Assembly: GCA_947476675.1 (NCBI GenBank)
Contig: CANJRL010000014.1
Location: 1-35,875 of the forward strand
Direction of reading: 5' to 3'
Length of the DNA stretch: 35,875 nt
Source of the DNA: Phycisphaerales bacterium
GTDB taxonomy: Bacteria > Planctomycetota > Phycisphaerae > Phycisphaerales > UBA1924
The position numbers and the translations under genes were made by a program. The notes under the pieces were generated by a model, which was not told the origin of the DNA, searched no databases, and worked only from the letters and a program-made list of their open reading frames with translations. How positions within the stretch are numbered: the stretch's first letter is position 1; every line of letters starts with the position of its first letter. This document shows, piece after piece, positions 1 through 7,582 of this stretch.

Positions 1-437
1 AGGCCGGTCTGATCGCAGCACGGGCTCGCGGCGTTCTGGTTGAGCGCCACCGACACCAGCGTCGGCTCGCCGAACTCGAAGAGCCAGAACCGCTCCGCGT
101 CGCACCCCACCAGCGCGATTCGCTCTCCCAACTTGTTCACGCTCAGCGAGAAGCGATCGGGCGCGAGGCGCTGCAGGGCGCCATCGCCCTGCTCCCAGCG
201 CTTCTTGCCGTCCTTGTCTCTCCAGCGCAGTTCCACCACGGCCCGCGCCCACAGGCGCTCCAGGCGCGAGGCCCGTTCGTTGTACCGGGACGCCACCTCT
301 TCGTAGGACGGCGCCGGCCGGCTCGCGTCGGCCGGCGCAACGCCGCCGGCCCGCTCCGCGGCGCACCCGCCCAGCGCCGCCGCCGCGCACACGACGGCCA
401 GCACCACCGCGCGCCTCCTCGGCAGCCGCGCCAGCAT
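1..437 (-). CDS. Putative outer-membrane lipoprotein, 3' end beyond window
   Basis: The reading frame opens with ATG at 437-435 and runs through the left edge without a stop, so only about 145 N-terminal residues are visible. The N-terminus has an Arg-rich stretch, a hydrophobic core and the lipobox-like LGGC, so a diacylated Cys near residue 25 is likely. The mature part has a helix-like segment (YEEVASRYNERASRLERLW) followed by alternating strand-like segments with paired aromatic and charged residues. This loosely recalls the LolA/LolB-type fold, but that is inference and no specific function is assigned. The start overlaps the stop of the upstream gene by one base (TGATG), which suggests translational coupling. 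Codon use matches the neighbours. Confidence 0.75.
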   Translation of the reverse strand, partial: MLARLPRRRAVVLAVVCAAAALGGCAAERAGGVAPADASRPAPSYEEVASRYNERASRLERLWARAVVELRWRDKDGKKRWEQGDGALQRLAPDRFSLSVNKLGERIALVGCDAERFWLFEFGEPTLVSVALNQNAASPCCDQTG

Positions 438-973
438 CAGGCCTCCGCCCGTAGAACGGCGCCCACCTGCTCGGTCGCGGCGGCGAGCATCGCCTCATCC
501 AGCCCGGGGTCTTCGACGCGTACGGTCGCCGACCCGGCCTCCGACCCTCGCGGCCTCACCAAGATGGCGCCCGGCGCCGACCCCTCGAGCACCAGCAGCC
601 TTTTGCGGCAGAGGATCAGCGCCAAGACGTAGCGGAACGCCGCCCGCCCCCGCCCGTCGCCGGCCCCCGCCCCGCTCTCGCCCAACTGGTGAAAGAGGTC
701 GAGGAGGGCGTCGTCGTCGATGAACTGCCTGGGCTTGGCGTTGGGCTCGGGCTGCGCGCCGCGCCAGTGCGCGAAGACGCGCCTCCCGGCCGGGTCGCGC
801 GCCCCGGCGTCCCAAGCCTCCTCGGCGAAGTCGATCCGATCGAGCCCCGCATCGTCCGTGCGCTCGATCAGCGCCACCACCACGCGGTCGCCCGCCGCGA
901 GCGCCCGCCCGCTCGCCGCGCACACCCCCGTGCTCCTTGCTATCTCGTACGGACTGCTCGTCAGCCTGCTCAT
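437..973 (-). CDS. Conserved hypothetical protein (178 aa)
   Basis: This 178-residue soluble protein starts MSRLTSSPYEIARSTGVCAA and ends at a TGA that overlaps the ATG of the downstream lipoprotein gene. The N-terminal third has a Cys-x-x-(S/T)GR-x-L-x-x-GD pattern. The middle has an FAHWRG segment and an acidic IDDDALLDLFHQLGE helix. The C-terminal half has a hydrophobic-basic FRYVLALILCRKRLLVLEG motif. From memory this layout recurs in short planctomycete hypotheticals encoded near lipoprotein genes, but I know no assigned function. Its placement between a zinc-ribbon-like protein and a lipoprotein gene on one strand, with short gaps, suggests one operon. The Shine-Dalgarno is weak. Confidence 0.75.
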   Translation of the reverse strand: MSRLTSSPYEIARSTGVCAASGRALAAGDRVVVALIERTDDAGLDRIDFAEEAWDAGARDPAGRRVFAHWRGAQPEPNAKPRQFIDDDALLDLFHQLGESGAGAGDGRGRAAFRYVLALILCRKRLLVLEGSAPGAILVRPRGSEAGSATVRVEDPGLDEAMLAAATEQVGAVLRAEA

Positions 974-1010
974 TGCTCGGAGTGTACGGCCGCAGCGCCG
1001 GGGCGACCCG

Positions 1011-1256
1011 TCACCACGCCTCGAACGCGCGCTGCGATGTTCCCCCCGGCCCGACGCGCACCGTGAGCGAAGCGCCGCACCGGGGACACCGCCCCGCGTA
1101 CCGGGCCCCGTCGGCCTCTTTGTAGACCCGCCCGTAGGCGTTGCAGCACCGGAACCAGATCGAGAGGAACGGCCGCGCCGCGCGCGCAGCGCCATCCGCC
1201 GGCCGCTCCCCGCCGCGCAGCCCGTCGATGTCGACCGTTTCGCGCGAGTCCGCCAT
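1011..1256 (-). CDS. Small zinc-ribbon-like protein (81 aa)
   Basis: An 81-residue protein beginning MADSRETVDIDGL at the ATG 1256-1254. The core carries two cysteine pairs: a CC in WFRCCNAYGRVYK and a CPRCG about 20 residues later. A glycine-rich C-terminus follows (VGPGGTSQRAFEAW). Two Cys pairs at this spacing suggest a small metal-binding ribbon or a rubredoxin-like knuckle. The function is unknown; I recall similar short proteins in planctomycetes, but this rests on memory. A longer reading frame extends upstream to 1472, but it overlaps the cyclodeaminase gene and has no support, so the internal ATG is preferred. Confidence 0.7.
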   Translation of the reverse strand: MADSRETVDIDGLRGGERPADGAARAARPFLSIWFRCCNAYGRVYKEADGARYAGRCPRCGASLTVRVGPGGTSQRAFEAW

Positions 1257-1290
1257 CCCCGCACTATCGGCATGCCGGCCGGCCGCGGCT

Positions 1291-1902
1291 TCACTCGCAG
1301 GCCCGCTCCACCCCGGCGGCGAGTTCCCGGGCCTCCGCGACGGTCCGCCCCACGCTTTCCAGCAGACGCGCGCCCTCGCCCGCCGCCACCACGTCCAGGC
1401 CCGGGGCGTTGACCACCACGTTCCAGCGAGCCGCACGCGCCGCGCCCTCCGCGAGGGCCGCGGCGCCTGCAAGGTCGCTCCGCAGGTGGCGGTTCGTGAT
1501 CCCGGGCAATTCCCTCATCAGCCGCAGGAGCGCAGCCGACGCCTCGGCACACCTCGCCGGCGCTTCGGCCGCCGCACGGGTCAGCGGCGCGAGATCGCGG
1601 GGCCGGCGCGGGTCGCCCTCGGGAAGCCGCATCACCTCGTTGAGCGCGCCGTAGGCGTGGGCATCTTCCTCCGCGAGCGAGAGAAACTCGGCCCGCGCCG
1701 CCTCCAGCGCCGCCGCGACTCGCTCCAGCGCCGGCTGGTGCTCCGACAGGTTCTTCCTGCCCAGCGAGTACGACACCACCATCGACGCCAGCGACGCCGC
1801 GAGAGCCCCCCCCACGCACGCCGCCGCCCCTCCCCCGGGCGCCGGGGTCTTCGCCGCGATGCCGGCGAGCAGGTCGCCGAGTGTTGCCGAGGCGAGATGC
1901 AC
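1291..1902 (-). CDS. Cyclodeaminase/cyclohydrolase family protein (FchA-like)
   Basis: This 203-residue, mostly helical protein matches the stand-alone form of the formiminotransferase-cyclodeaminase C-terminal domain. Family members convert formimino-THF to methenyl-THF, or methenyl-THF to formyl-THF, in the cytoplasm. The diagnostic N-terminal signature is visible as TPAPGGGAAACVGGALAAS followed by LASMVVSYSLGRKN (residues about 19-52), with long alternating Ala/Leu helices to the end. The start is a GTG at 1902-1900, 12 nt after the stop of the FN3 gene. The exact reaction cannot be told from sequence alone, since cyclodeaminase and cyclohydrolase members are hard to separate. No formiminotransferase domain or histidine-degradation gene lies next to it. 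Confidence 0.85.
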   Translation of the reverse strand: MHLASATLGDLLAGIAAKTPAPGGGAAACVGGALAASLASMVVSYSLGRKNLSEHQPALERVAAALEAARAEFLSLAEEDAHAYGALNEVMRLPEGDPRRPRDLAPLTRAAAEAPARCAEASAALLRLMRELPGITNRHLRSDLAGAAALAEGAARAARWNVVVNAPGLDVVAAGEGARLLESVGRTVAEARELAAGVERACE

Positions 1903-1914
1903 GGTCGGATGCTA

Positions 1915-4071
1915 TCAGCGCCGCCGCGCGCTCGAGCCGCCCACCACCGACGCCTCGCCGCTCCGGACCGCGTCGCGCAGCGCCACGCGGTCCGCATCGT
2001 CGCGGAGCCCGTCGCACGTCAGGTCGGGCTTCGATGCCGCCGTCTCGAACGCGTACATGTCGCGGACGTCCACGATCCCGTCCCCGTTCACGTCGAAGTT
2101 CGGCGGCGTGACCGCGAACGACGAGGGCGAGGCCAGCGCCGGTGTGTCCCCGTTGACGTTCGACGCCGTCACCCGCCAGAAGTACGTCCGGCCCACCTGG
2201 AGCAGGCCGTCCGGCATGCGGTACGACGTGCCGGAAAGCAGCGGCACCACCAGCTGGTTCACCACGGTCGTGGCAAACGCCGCGGTGGTCGAGACCTCCA
2301 CCCGGTACGCCAGGGCCCGATCCGAGGTCTCCCACGTCAGCGTGATCGGAAGGCAGGCCGACGCCCCCGCGGCCGGCCCCACCAGGGCGAAATCCGCCGG
2401 CCCCTGCGCGGTGCTGAACTGCCGCGTGGTCGAGGAGGCCCGCACGTCGATCGCGTTGCTGGCGGTGACGCGCCAGAAGTACCGCTTGCCCGGAGCCAGC
2501 CCGTCGGCCGCGGTCGCGACGAGTGAAGCCGTCGCCACCGCGCGATTGATGACCCGCACGGAGAACGCCGCGTCCGTCGCCACCTCGACCTGGTATGAGG
2601 CCGCGTCCAGGGAGGGCGACCACGAAAACACGATGGGCATCGCCGCGTCGGTCGCGAGGTCCTGGGGAGTGAGCAGGTCGAAGACGCCCGGCGCGCCGAG
2701 CCGCGTGAACGCCGAGGCGCTCCCCGACGACGCCCTGGAGCCGGCGCTGTTCACGGCGGTCACCCGCCAGAAGTACGTCGCCCCGTTGGCAAAGAAATGC
2801 TCCGGAACGACCAGGAACGCCGTGGTCAGGCCCGTCGCCTGCAGCACCCGCGCCGTGAGCGCCGCGTCGGAGAAGATCTCCACCGTGTAGGTCGCGGCGC
2901 CGGAGGAGGCGCCCCAGAGCAGCGAGACCGGCCCGGTGAGGCCCCTCGCGTTCGGCGCCGGTGTCTGGAGCGAGAACTCGCCGGGCGCGGACACACCCGG
3001 CCCGGGGGGCTGCGTCGGACCGCCGCCTCCGGGGCCGGGGTTCGGGTTTGGGTTCGGGTTCGGATTGGTCGCCGCCGCGGTCGTGAACGAGCCGGGAGCC
3101 GAGGCGTCCAGCGACCCCGCGCTGTTGGCGGCGGTCACCTGCCAGAAGTACGCCGTGCCGGCGGCGAGCGCGCCGCTCGCCGGAGTAAACGATGTCTGGG
3201 TGATGTTGCTCTGATCGATCACCGTGGTCGCGAAGGTCGAACTGGTCGACACCCTCAGCCGATACGCGGCGGCGTTGGCCGACGCCTCCCACGCGAACGC
3301 GGGGGCCGTCGAAACCCCTGTCGCGCTCAACGCCGGCGCGGTCAGCGCGAACCGGCCAAGCCCCGACGCGGCGGTCCCTCCCCTCCCGCCGCTCCCGGTC
3401 ACCGTGGTCAGGCCATTGCCGCCGCCAAGCCCGGAGCCTCCCGCCGAGGGCGAGTTCGGCCCGACGAGGCTGTCCAGCGACACGGGGCCTGAAGGAAGGC
3501 GAACCCCGGTTGGGCCGACCGGAAGAGCGGCGTACACGCCGGGAGAAACCTGCTGAAACCCGGGAAGCCCCGTGTCAGAAGCCCCGACCTGCGCCGCGGG
3601 CGCGCCCATCACGCTCGAGGCGCCGCCGCCCGACCGCGACGCGCCGCGACTCATCCCTGCGGCATTGATCTGCGCAGGAGAGGGCCTGCCCGACGGACTC
3701 AGACTCGGCGGCGCCGGGACCACAGGCCTCGGGTTGTTGATCCGGGCGATGGTCCCCGAATCGATCATCTTCGGGCCCGCTCCCGGCTTGTTCCGCGCCG
3801 CCTGCACCAGCGCGTCGCGCTCGAGGACGGTCATCGCAGGAGGGCCGGGCCGCCGCTCGTAGTCCCTCGGCTTTTCACGGCCGAGCGCATCGGTCGGCGG
3901 CCTCGATTCGGGCGACGCCACAGCCCCCGATCCGCCCGGCGCCGATGGCGGCACATCCGCCCGGCCACCCTCGCCTCGCTCGGCGGTGGCGCTGCACCCC
4001 CTCTGCAGGATCCCGAACAGGATCACGCCAAGGATGCAACCGCAGATGATGGCCCAGCCAAGGCGTCCCAT
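1915..4071 (-). CDS. Membrane-anchored multi-FN3 protein with C-terminal dockerin-like repeat
   Basis: The 718-residue product starts MGRLGWAIICGC, with one N-terminal membrane segment (about residues 5-22). A Pro/Gly/Ser-rich low-complexity region follows to about 235. Four fibronectin type III-like modules lie at roughly 240-332, 363-455, 462-553 and 558-653; each carries a YxV(E/R)VSTxxxF strand and a YFW(R/Q)VTAxNxxG strand. An Asn-Pro repeat linker (about 335-355) separates modules 1 and 2. The C-terminus (about 659-703) has DVNGDGIVDVRDMYAF and a degenerate second repeat, resembling dockerin/EF-hand calcium loops. It is probably an exported adhesive or scaffold protein. I chose the ATG at 4071 because AGAGG lies 8 nt upstream; the frame stays open to a GTG at 4218, where codon use looks non-coding. 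It is first of a minus-strand gene group. Confidence 0.8.
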   Translation of the reverse strand: MGRLGWAIICGCILGVILFGILQRGCSATAERGEGGRADVPPSAPGGSGAVASPESRPPTDALGREKPRDYERRPGPPAMTVLERDALVQAARNKPGAGPKMIDSGTIARINNPRPVVPAPPSLSPSGRPSPAQINAAGMSRGASRSGGGASSVMGAPAAQVGASDTGLPGFQQVSPGVYAALPVGPTGVRLPSGPVSLDSLVGPNSPSAGGSGLGGGNGLTTVTGSGGRGGTAASGLGRFALTAPALSATGVSTAPAFAWEASANAAAYRLRVSTSSTFATTVIDQSNITQTSFTPASGALAAGTAYFWQVTAANSAGSLDASAPGSFTTAAATNPNPNPNPNPGPGGGGPTQPPGPGVSAPGEFSLQTPAPNARGLTGPVSLLWGASSGAATYTVEIFSDAALTARVLQATGLTTAFLVVPEHFFANGATYFWRVTAVNSAGSRASSGSASAFTRLGAPGVFDLLTPQDLATDAAMPIVFSWSPSLDAASYQVEVATDAAFSVRVINRAVATASLVATAADGLAPGKRYFWRVTASNAIDVRASSTTRQFSTAQGPADFALVGPAAGASACLPITLTWETSDRALAYRVEVSTTAAFATTVVNQLVVPLLSGTSYRMPDGLLQVGRTYFWRVTASNVNGDTPALASPSSFAVTPPNFDVNGDGIVDVRDMYAFETAASKPDLTCDGLRDDADRVALRDAVRSGEASVVGGSSARRR

Positions 4072-4298
4072 ATCATCAGCCTCTTCCGGCGTCGGACCCG
4101 CCACCGCGGCCGCCCACGCCTGGTTCTCTCGCTCCGGACCCCCGCGACGCGGAAGCCCGGCGAACCATGCATCAGGATACTCCTCAGGCAATACGGCGGG
4201 CCTTCCATCCAGTTGCACCGTGCCGCCCCTACCGCCTGGTCAAGCCGGGCAGACCTCCATTTGACAGGCCCGCCCGGTCTCCGGACCGTGAACCCCCC
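4072..4298. other. Divergent intergenic region between the FN3 gene and the FNR gene
   Basis: About 227 bp of locally lower GC sequence (notably around 4160-4270) separates two divergent genes and should hold both promoters. A perfect TTGACA hexamer sits at 4261-4266 on the plus strand, but no good -10 hexamer follows at 16-18 nt, so I do not call a promoter. Confidence 0.4.
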
Positions 4299-5285
4299 AT
4301 GACCGCGACCTCAGCCTCCGCCGCCCACCACGCTTCCCCCGGCTCGGACATTCTTCTCCCCGAGGCGCAGATGCACCTGCGCACGCCCAAGGACCCCTGT
4401 GTTGGCGTCATCGCCCGCAACGAAATCTGCACGGCGCGGAAGGCCGCCGGGTTCGTCCGGCACATCGAGATCGACGTCGCCGGAACCGAACTCGCCGGCG
4501 TGTGTCTCCCCGGGCAGTCGATCGGCGTCATCCCGCCGGGGGTCGACGAACTCGGCAGGCCGCACAAGGTCCGGCTGTACTCGATCTGCTCACCGACCCG
4601 GGGCGAGGACGGCAAGGGCGCGGTCGTCGCCACCACCGTCAAGCGCACGATCGACGAGCACTGGGAAACCCATCGCCTTTTCCTCGGCGTCGCCTCCAAC
4701 TTCCTCTGCGACGCCCAGGTGGGAGAGAAGGTCCCCCTTTCCGGCCCCAACGGCAAGCGCTTCCTGCTCCCGGTCGATCGCAACGCCCACGACTATCTCT
4801 TCTTCGCCACCGGCACCGGGATCGCGCCCTTCCGCGGCATGGTCCTTGACCTCCTCGAATCAGGCTGCGCCAGCGGCATCACCTTGGTGATGGGCGCGCC
4901 CTATGCCTCCGACCTGCTCTACCACGACCAGTTCCTCCAACTCCAGGAGGCGCACGCCAACTTCCGCTACGTCACCGCCATCAGCCGCGAGCGCCAAGAG
5001 GACAGCGCCGGCCCCATGTACGTCCAGGACCGCCTCCCCACCGCGCCGTGCGAGCCCGCGCTCGCGTCGCTCCGATCCGGCCGCGCGCTCGTCTACGTCT
5101 GCGGCGTCGCGGGGATGGAGATCGGCATCCTCCAGCAGATCGCCCGCCTGCTCCCCCCCGATGCGCTGGCGCAGTACATCGCCGCCGACAGCGCCGCCAT
5201 GGCCGACGTCGCGTCGTGGAGCCGCAAGATGCTCCACCACGCCGTCAAGCCCACCCGCAAGGTCTTCCTCGAGGTCTACGCCTGA
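4299..5285 (+). CDS. Plant-type ferredoxin--NADP(+) reductase
   Basis: The 328-residue flavoprotein is predicted to move electrons between ferredoxin/flavodoxin and NADP(H) in the cytoplasm. Key motifs are the FAD-binding RLYSICS (residues 92-98), the nicotinamide-side FATGTGIAPFRG (169-180), YVCGVAGMEIG (266-276), and a C-terminal EVYA. The penultimate aromatic Tyr corresponds to the terminal Tyr that stacks on the flavin in plant-type FNRs, here followed by one extra Ala. The first 25 residues are non-conserved. The start is the ATG at 4299; it lacks a strong Shine-Dalgarno, so a slightly later start is possible. The stop TGA abuts the ATG of the next gene with no spacer, so the two are almost certainly co-translated. 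Confidence 0.9.
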   Translation: MTATSASAAHHASPGSDILLPEAQMHLRTPKDPCVGVIARNEICTARKAAGFVRHIEIDVAGTELAGVCLPGQSIGVIPPGVDELGRPHKVRLYSICSPTRGEDGKGAVVATTVKRTIDEHWETHRLFLGVASNFLCDAQVGEKVPLSGPNGKRFLLPVDRNAHDYLFFATGTGIAPFRGMVLDLLESGCASGITLVMGAPYASDLLYHDQFLQLQEAHANFRYVTAISRERQEDSAGPMYVQDRLPTAPCEPALASLRSGRALVYVCGVAGMEIGILQQIARLLPPDALAQYIAADSAAMADVASWSRKMLHHAVKPTRKVFLEVYA

Positions 5286-6356
5286 ATGAGCACCGCACCA
5301 GCCAATGACCACGCCGGCACGCAGCGCAACTCCGCCGTCCTCATCACCGGCGCGGGGGGCGAGATCGGCCACGGCCTCATCGAGGCCCTGCACCGTGAGG
5401 GGCGGCGCGACGTCGTCGCCCTCGACCTCCGCGACATGGACCCGGCGCTCAAGCCGCTCTGCCGCGACACCCTGGTCGGCGACATCACGGACACCTCCCT
5501 CCTCGAGCGCATCCTCGCGATGTACGAGGTCGACGCCATCTATCACCTCGCGGCCCTGCTGAGCACGCGCTCGGAGTTCGTGCCCGAGGCGGCCCACCAG
5601 GTGAACGTGCAGGGAACGCTGAACCTGCTCAGGCTCGCCGCCGACCAGGCCGCCTCCCACGGTCGCAGCGTCAGGTTCGTGTTCCCCTCGTCGATCGCCA
5701 TCTACGGGCTGCCCGGCGCGCAGGCGAAGGCCGCCGCCGGCAAGGTCCGCGAGGATCAGTATTGCACGCCCGCCACCATGTACGGCTGCAATAAACTCGC
5801 CTGCGAGCACCTGGGCCGCTACTACTCCGAGTTCTACCGGCGCCTCGCCAAGGACCGTCCCCGGGGCGCCGCGGCGCGCATCGACTTCCGCTGCATCCGC
5901 TTCCCCGGCATCATCTCCGCGTTCACCCTGCCCTCGGGCGGGACCAGCGACTTCGCGCCCGAGATGATCCACGCCGCCGCCCAGGGCAAGCCCTACGCCT
6001 GTTTCGTCCGCCCGGACGCCCGCATCCCCTTCATGACCATGCCCGACGCGGTCGACGCCATGCTCCGCCTCGCCGGCGCGGACGCGGCCCGCCTCTCCAC
6101 CCGCGTCTACAACGTCGGCGCCTTCGCCCCCAGCGCAGAGGAGATCCGCGGCATCGTGTCGCGGGCCTTCCCGGGCGCGGCCGACCTCATCACCTTCAAG
6201 GTCGACGAGGACCGCATGGGCATCGTCGATTCCTGGCCGGCGGATGTCGACGACTCGCTCGCCCGCCGCGAATGGGGGTACGCGCCCAGGCACACGCTCG
6301 CGACGGCGTTCAGCGACTACCTGCTGCCCAACATCCGCGCCAGGTACGCGAGGTGA
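5286..6356 (+). CDS. NAD-dependent epimerase/dehydratase, L-threonine 3-dehydrogenase-like (SDR)
   Basis: This 356-residue extended short-chain dehydrogenase has a Rossmann motif TGAGGEIG (21-28), an NVQGTLNLL segment, SSIAIYG (135-141) and the catalytic pair YGCNK (Y166/K170). The segment SGGTSDFAPEMIHAAAQGK (217-235), followed by RIPFMTMPDAVDAML, closely follows the substrate loop of SDR-type L-threonine 3-dehydrogenases. Those enzymes oxidise threonine to 2-amino-3-ketobutyrate with NAD+. Other extended-SDR activities (sugar epimerase) remain possible. The ATG directly follows the FNR stop. The partner enzyme Kbl (2-amino-3-ketobutyrate CoA ligase) is not in the window. Confidence 0.8.
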   Translation: MSTAPANDHAGTQRNSAVLITGAGGEIGHGLIEALHREGRRDVVALDLRDMDPALKPLCRDTLVGDITDTSLLERILAMYEVDAIYHLAALLSTRSEFVPEAAHQVNVQGTLNLLRLAADQAASHGRSVRFVFPSSIAIYGLPGAQAKAAAGKVREDQYCTPATMYGCNKLACEHLGRYYSEFYRRLAKDRPRGAAARIDFRCIRFPGIISAFTLPSGGTSDFAPEMIHAAAQGKPYACFVRPDARIPFMTMPDAVDAMLRLAGADAARLSTRVYNVGAFAPSAEEIRGIVSRAFPGAADLITFKVDEDRMGIVDSWPADVDDSLARREWGYAPRHTLATAFSDYLLPNIRARYAR

Positions 6357-6368
6357 GCCGATGACCGC

Positions 6369-6914
6369 CTACCTGCCGTAACGCTCCAGCGCCTCGCGGA
6401 TCACCCTCATCACCGCCTCGGGTCTCGGGACATCGATCCACCACGCCTCGGTGAAGGCGGTCCCGGCGGTGTTGATCCCGATCGTCCCGACGCCGGCCAT
6501 TCTCTCCAGGGCCGACTTGCGCAGGTCGAGGTGCGTCACGTGCCGCAGCGGCGCCTCGAAGGTCGCACGCCGGATCACGCCGTGGGTCCGCACGATTCTC
6601 CGGTCTGTCAGCACGTAGCGCCGGCTCCCCCAGTCGAGCGCCTGCCACGCCACGCGCAGCGCGATCAGCACCGTCGCCGGCCGGATGATGTTCCCGGGAT
6701 CGAGCGGCGCCTGCGTGATGAGGACCGCCTGCCGCGCGATCAGCACGAGGAACACCACGAGCCCCACCGGCGCGATCGTCCCCAGGGGGATGAACCACAG
6801 CGAAGGCCTGATCGAGAGCAGCACCGTCTCCCCGTCCAGCAGGAAACCGGCTCGCGCCGCCGCACGCCCCGCGGCGACCGCCGGCGCCCCCGCCTCCGCG
6901 AAGCCTGCCCTCAC
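6369..6914 (-). CDS. PH-domain (bPH2/YdbS-like) membrane protein
   Basis: A 181-residue protein with a cytoplasmic N-terminus of about 35 residues, two closely spaced hydrophobic segments (about 38-62 and 72-92), and a C-terminal bacterial PH-like domain. The domain is recognised by the strands YVLTDRRIVRTHGVIRR and the segments FEAPLRHVTHLDLRKSALER and GVGTIGINTAGT. This is the layout of YdbS/YvdB-type proteins, whose precise role is poorly defined. The start is a GTG that overlaps the hpt stop in the sequence GTGA, so it is translationally coupled to hpt. It converges on the SDR gene with only 12 nt between the stops. Confidence 0.8.
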   Translation of the reverse strand: MRAGFAEAGAPAVAAGRAAARAGFLLDGETVLLSIRPSLWFIPLGTIAPVGLVVFLVLIARQAVLITQAPLDPGNIIRPATVLIALRVAWQALDWGSRRYVLTDRRIVRTHGVIRRATFEAPLRHVTHLDLRKSALERMAGVGTIGINTAGTAFTEAWWIDVPRPEAVMRVIREALERYGR

Positions 6915-7516
6915 GCCGCCCCCCCGGGGGCCGCCAGGCTCACGATGTCCGGTAGATTGCGCTCTAATCCATCATAGTCAAGACCGTATCCGACCACGAA
7001 CACATCCGGAATATCAAAGCCCACGAGGTCCGCCTCCACCTCCGCGGCGCGGCGCTTCTCCTTCCTGAGCAGCACCACGATCCGAAGCGACGCCGGCTCT
7101 TCCGCCCTGACGCGGTCGCGCAGCGCGGCCAGCGTGTTCCCCGTGTCCAGGATGTCGTCCACGATCACCACGTGCCGCCCCCGCAGGCCGGGCGGCACGT
7201 CGCTCCGGAACTCCAGCCCCCCCGGCGCGGTCGCCGCGCCTCGGTAGGACGAGAGCGTCACCGGCCGGATCGCCAGGCGCACCGGCATCTGCCGGATCAG
7301 GTCCGCCGTGAACACCAGCGCCCCGGTCAGCACGGGGATCATCACCGCGTGCTCTCCGCCTCCACCGCCGGGAGCGGGGCCACGGGGGGGGCCGTTCAGC
7401 CCGGCCCGCTCGGCCAGGTCGCGCTCGAGAGCCGCCGTGAGCGCCAGCCCGAGGTCGCGAACCCGGGCCGCGATCTCCGTCCGGCTGATCAGCACACCCT
7501 CGCGCCGCGGAAGCAT
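6911..7516 (-). CDS. hpt: Hypoxanthine phosphoribosyltransferase
   Basis: This 201-residue type I phosphoribosyltransferase salvages hypoxanthine (and probably guanine) with PRPP to give IMP/GMP. The PRPP-binding motif VVIVDDILDTGNTL is at residues 116-129. Upstream lie the typical PVLTGALVFTADLIRQM helix and the substrate-loop SSYRG. The C-terminus has DVFVVGYGLDYDGLERNLPDI, diagnostic of Hpt. It is slightly longer than usual because of a Gly/Pro-rich insert at about 42-55. It starts with ATG at 7516, divergent from pgi across 66 bp, and overlaps the downstream PH-domain gene by 4 nt. Confidence 0.93.
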   Translation of the reverse strand: MLPRREGVLISRTEIAARVRDLGLALTAALERDLAERAGLNGPPRGPAPGGGGGEHAVMIPVLTGALVFTADLIRQMPVRLAIRPVTLSSYRGAATAPGGLEFRSDVPPGLRGRHVVIVDDILDTGNTLAALRDRVRAEEPASLRIVVLLRKEKRRAAEVEADLVGFDIPDVFVVGYGLDYDGLERNLPDIVSLAAPGGAA

Positions 7517-7582
7517 CCCGAGAGTCTACCGGCCCGCCCACCCCGGGCCCGGCCCTCGCGCACAATCGGGTACCTTCCCCGC
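7517..7582. promoter_or_regulatory. Divergent hpt/pgi intergenic region
   Basis: Only 66 bp separate the two start codons, so both promoters must lie here or extend into the coding regions. A mildly AT-richer CACAAT at 7560-7565 could serve as a -10 element toward pgi, but no convincing -35 partner is seen. Confidence 0.3.

Noticed and set aside
437-3292. 951-codon open frame on the minus strand
   Set aside because: Most of it is an Arg/Gly-rich shadow of the FN3 and cyclodeaminase genes, caused by high GC. Only its last 178 codons, from the ATG at 973, are a plausible gene.
4261-4266. Perfect TTGACA as a -35 for the FNR gene
   Set aside because: No acceptable -10 hexamer lies 16-18 nt downstream; a GC-rich sequence occupies that position.
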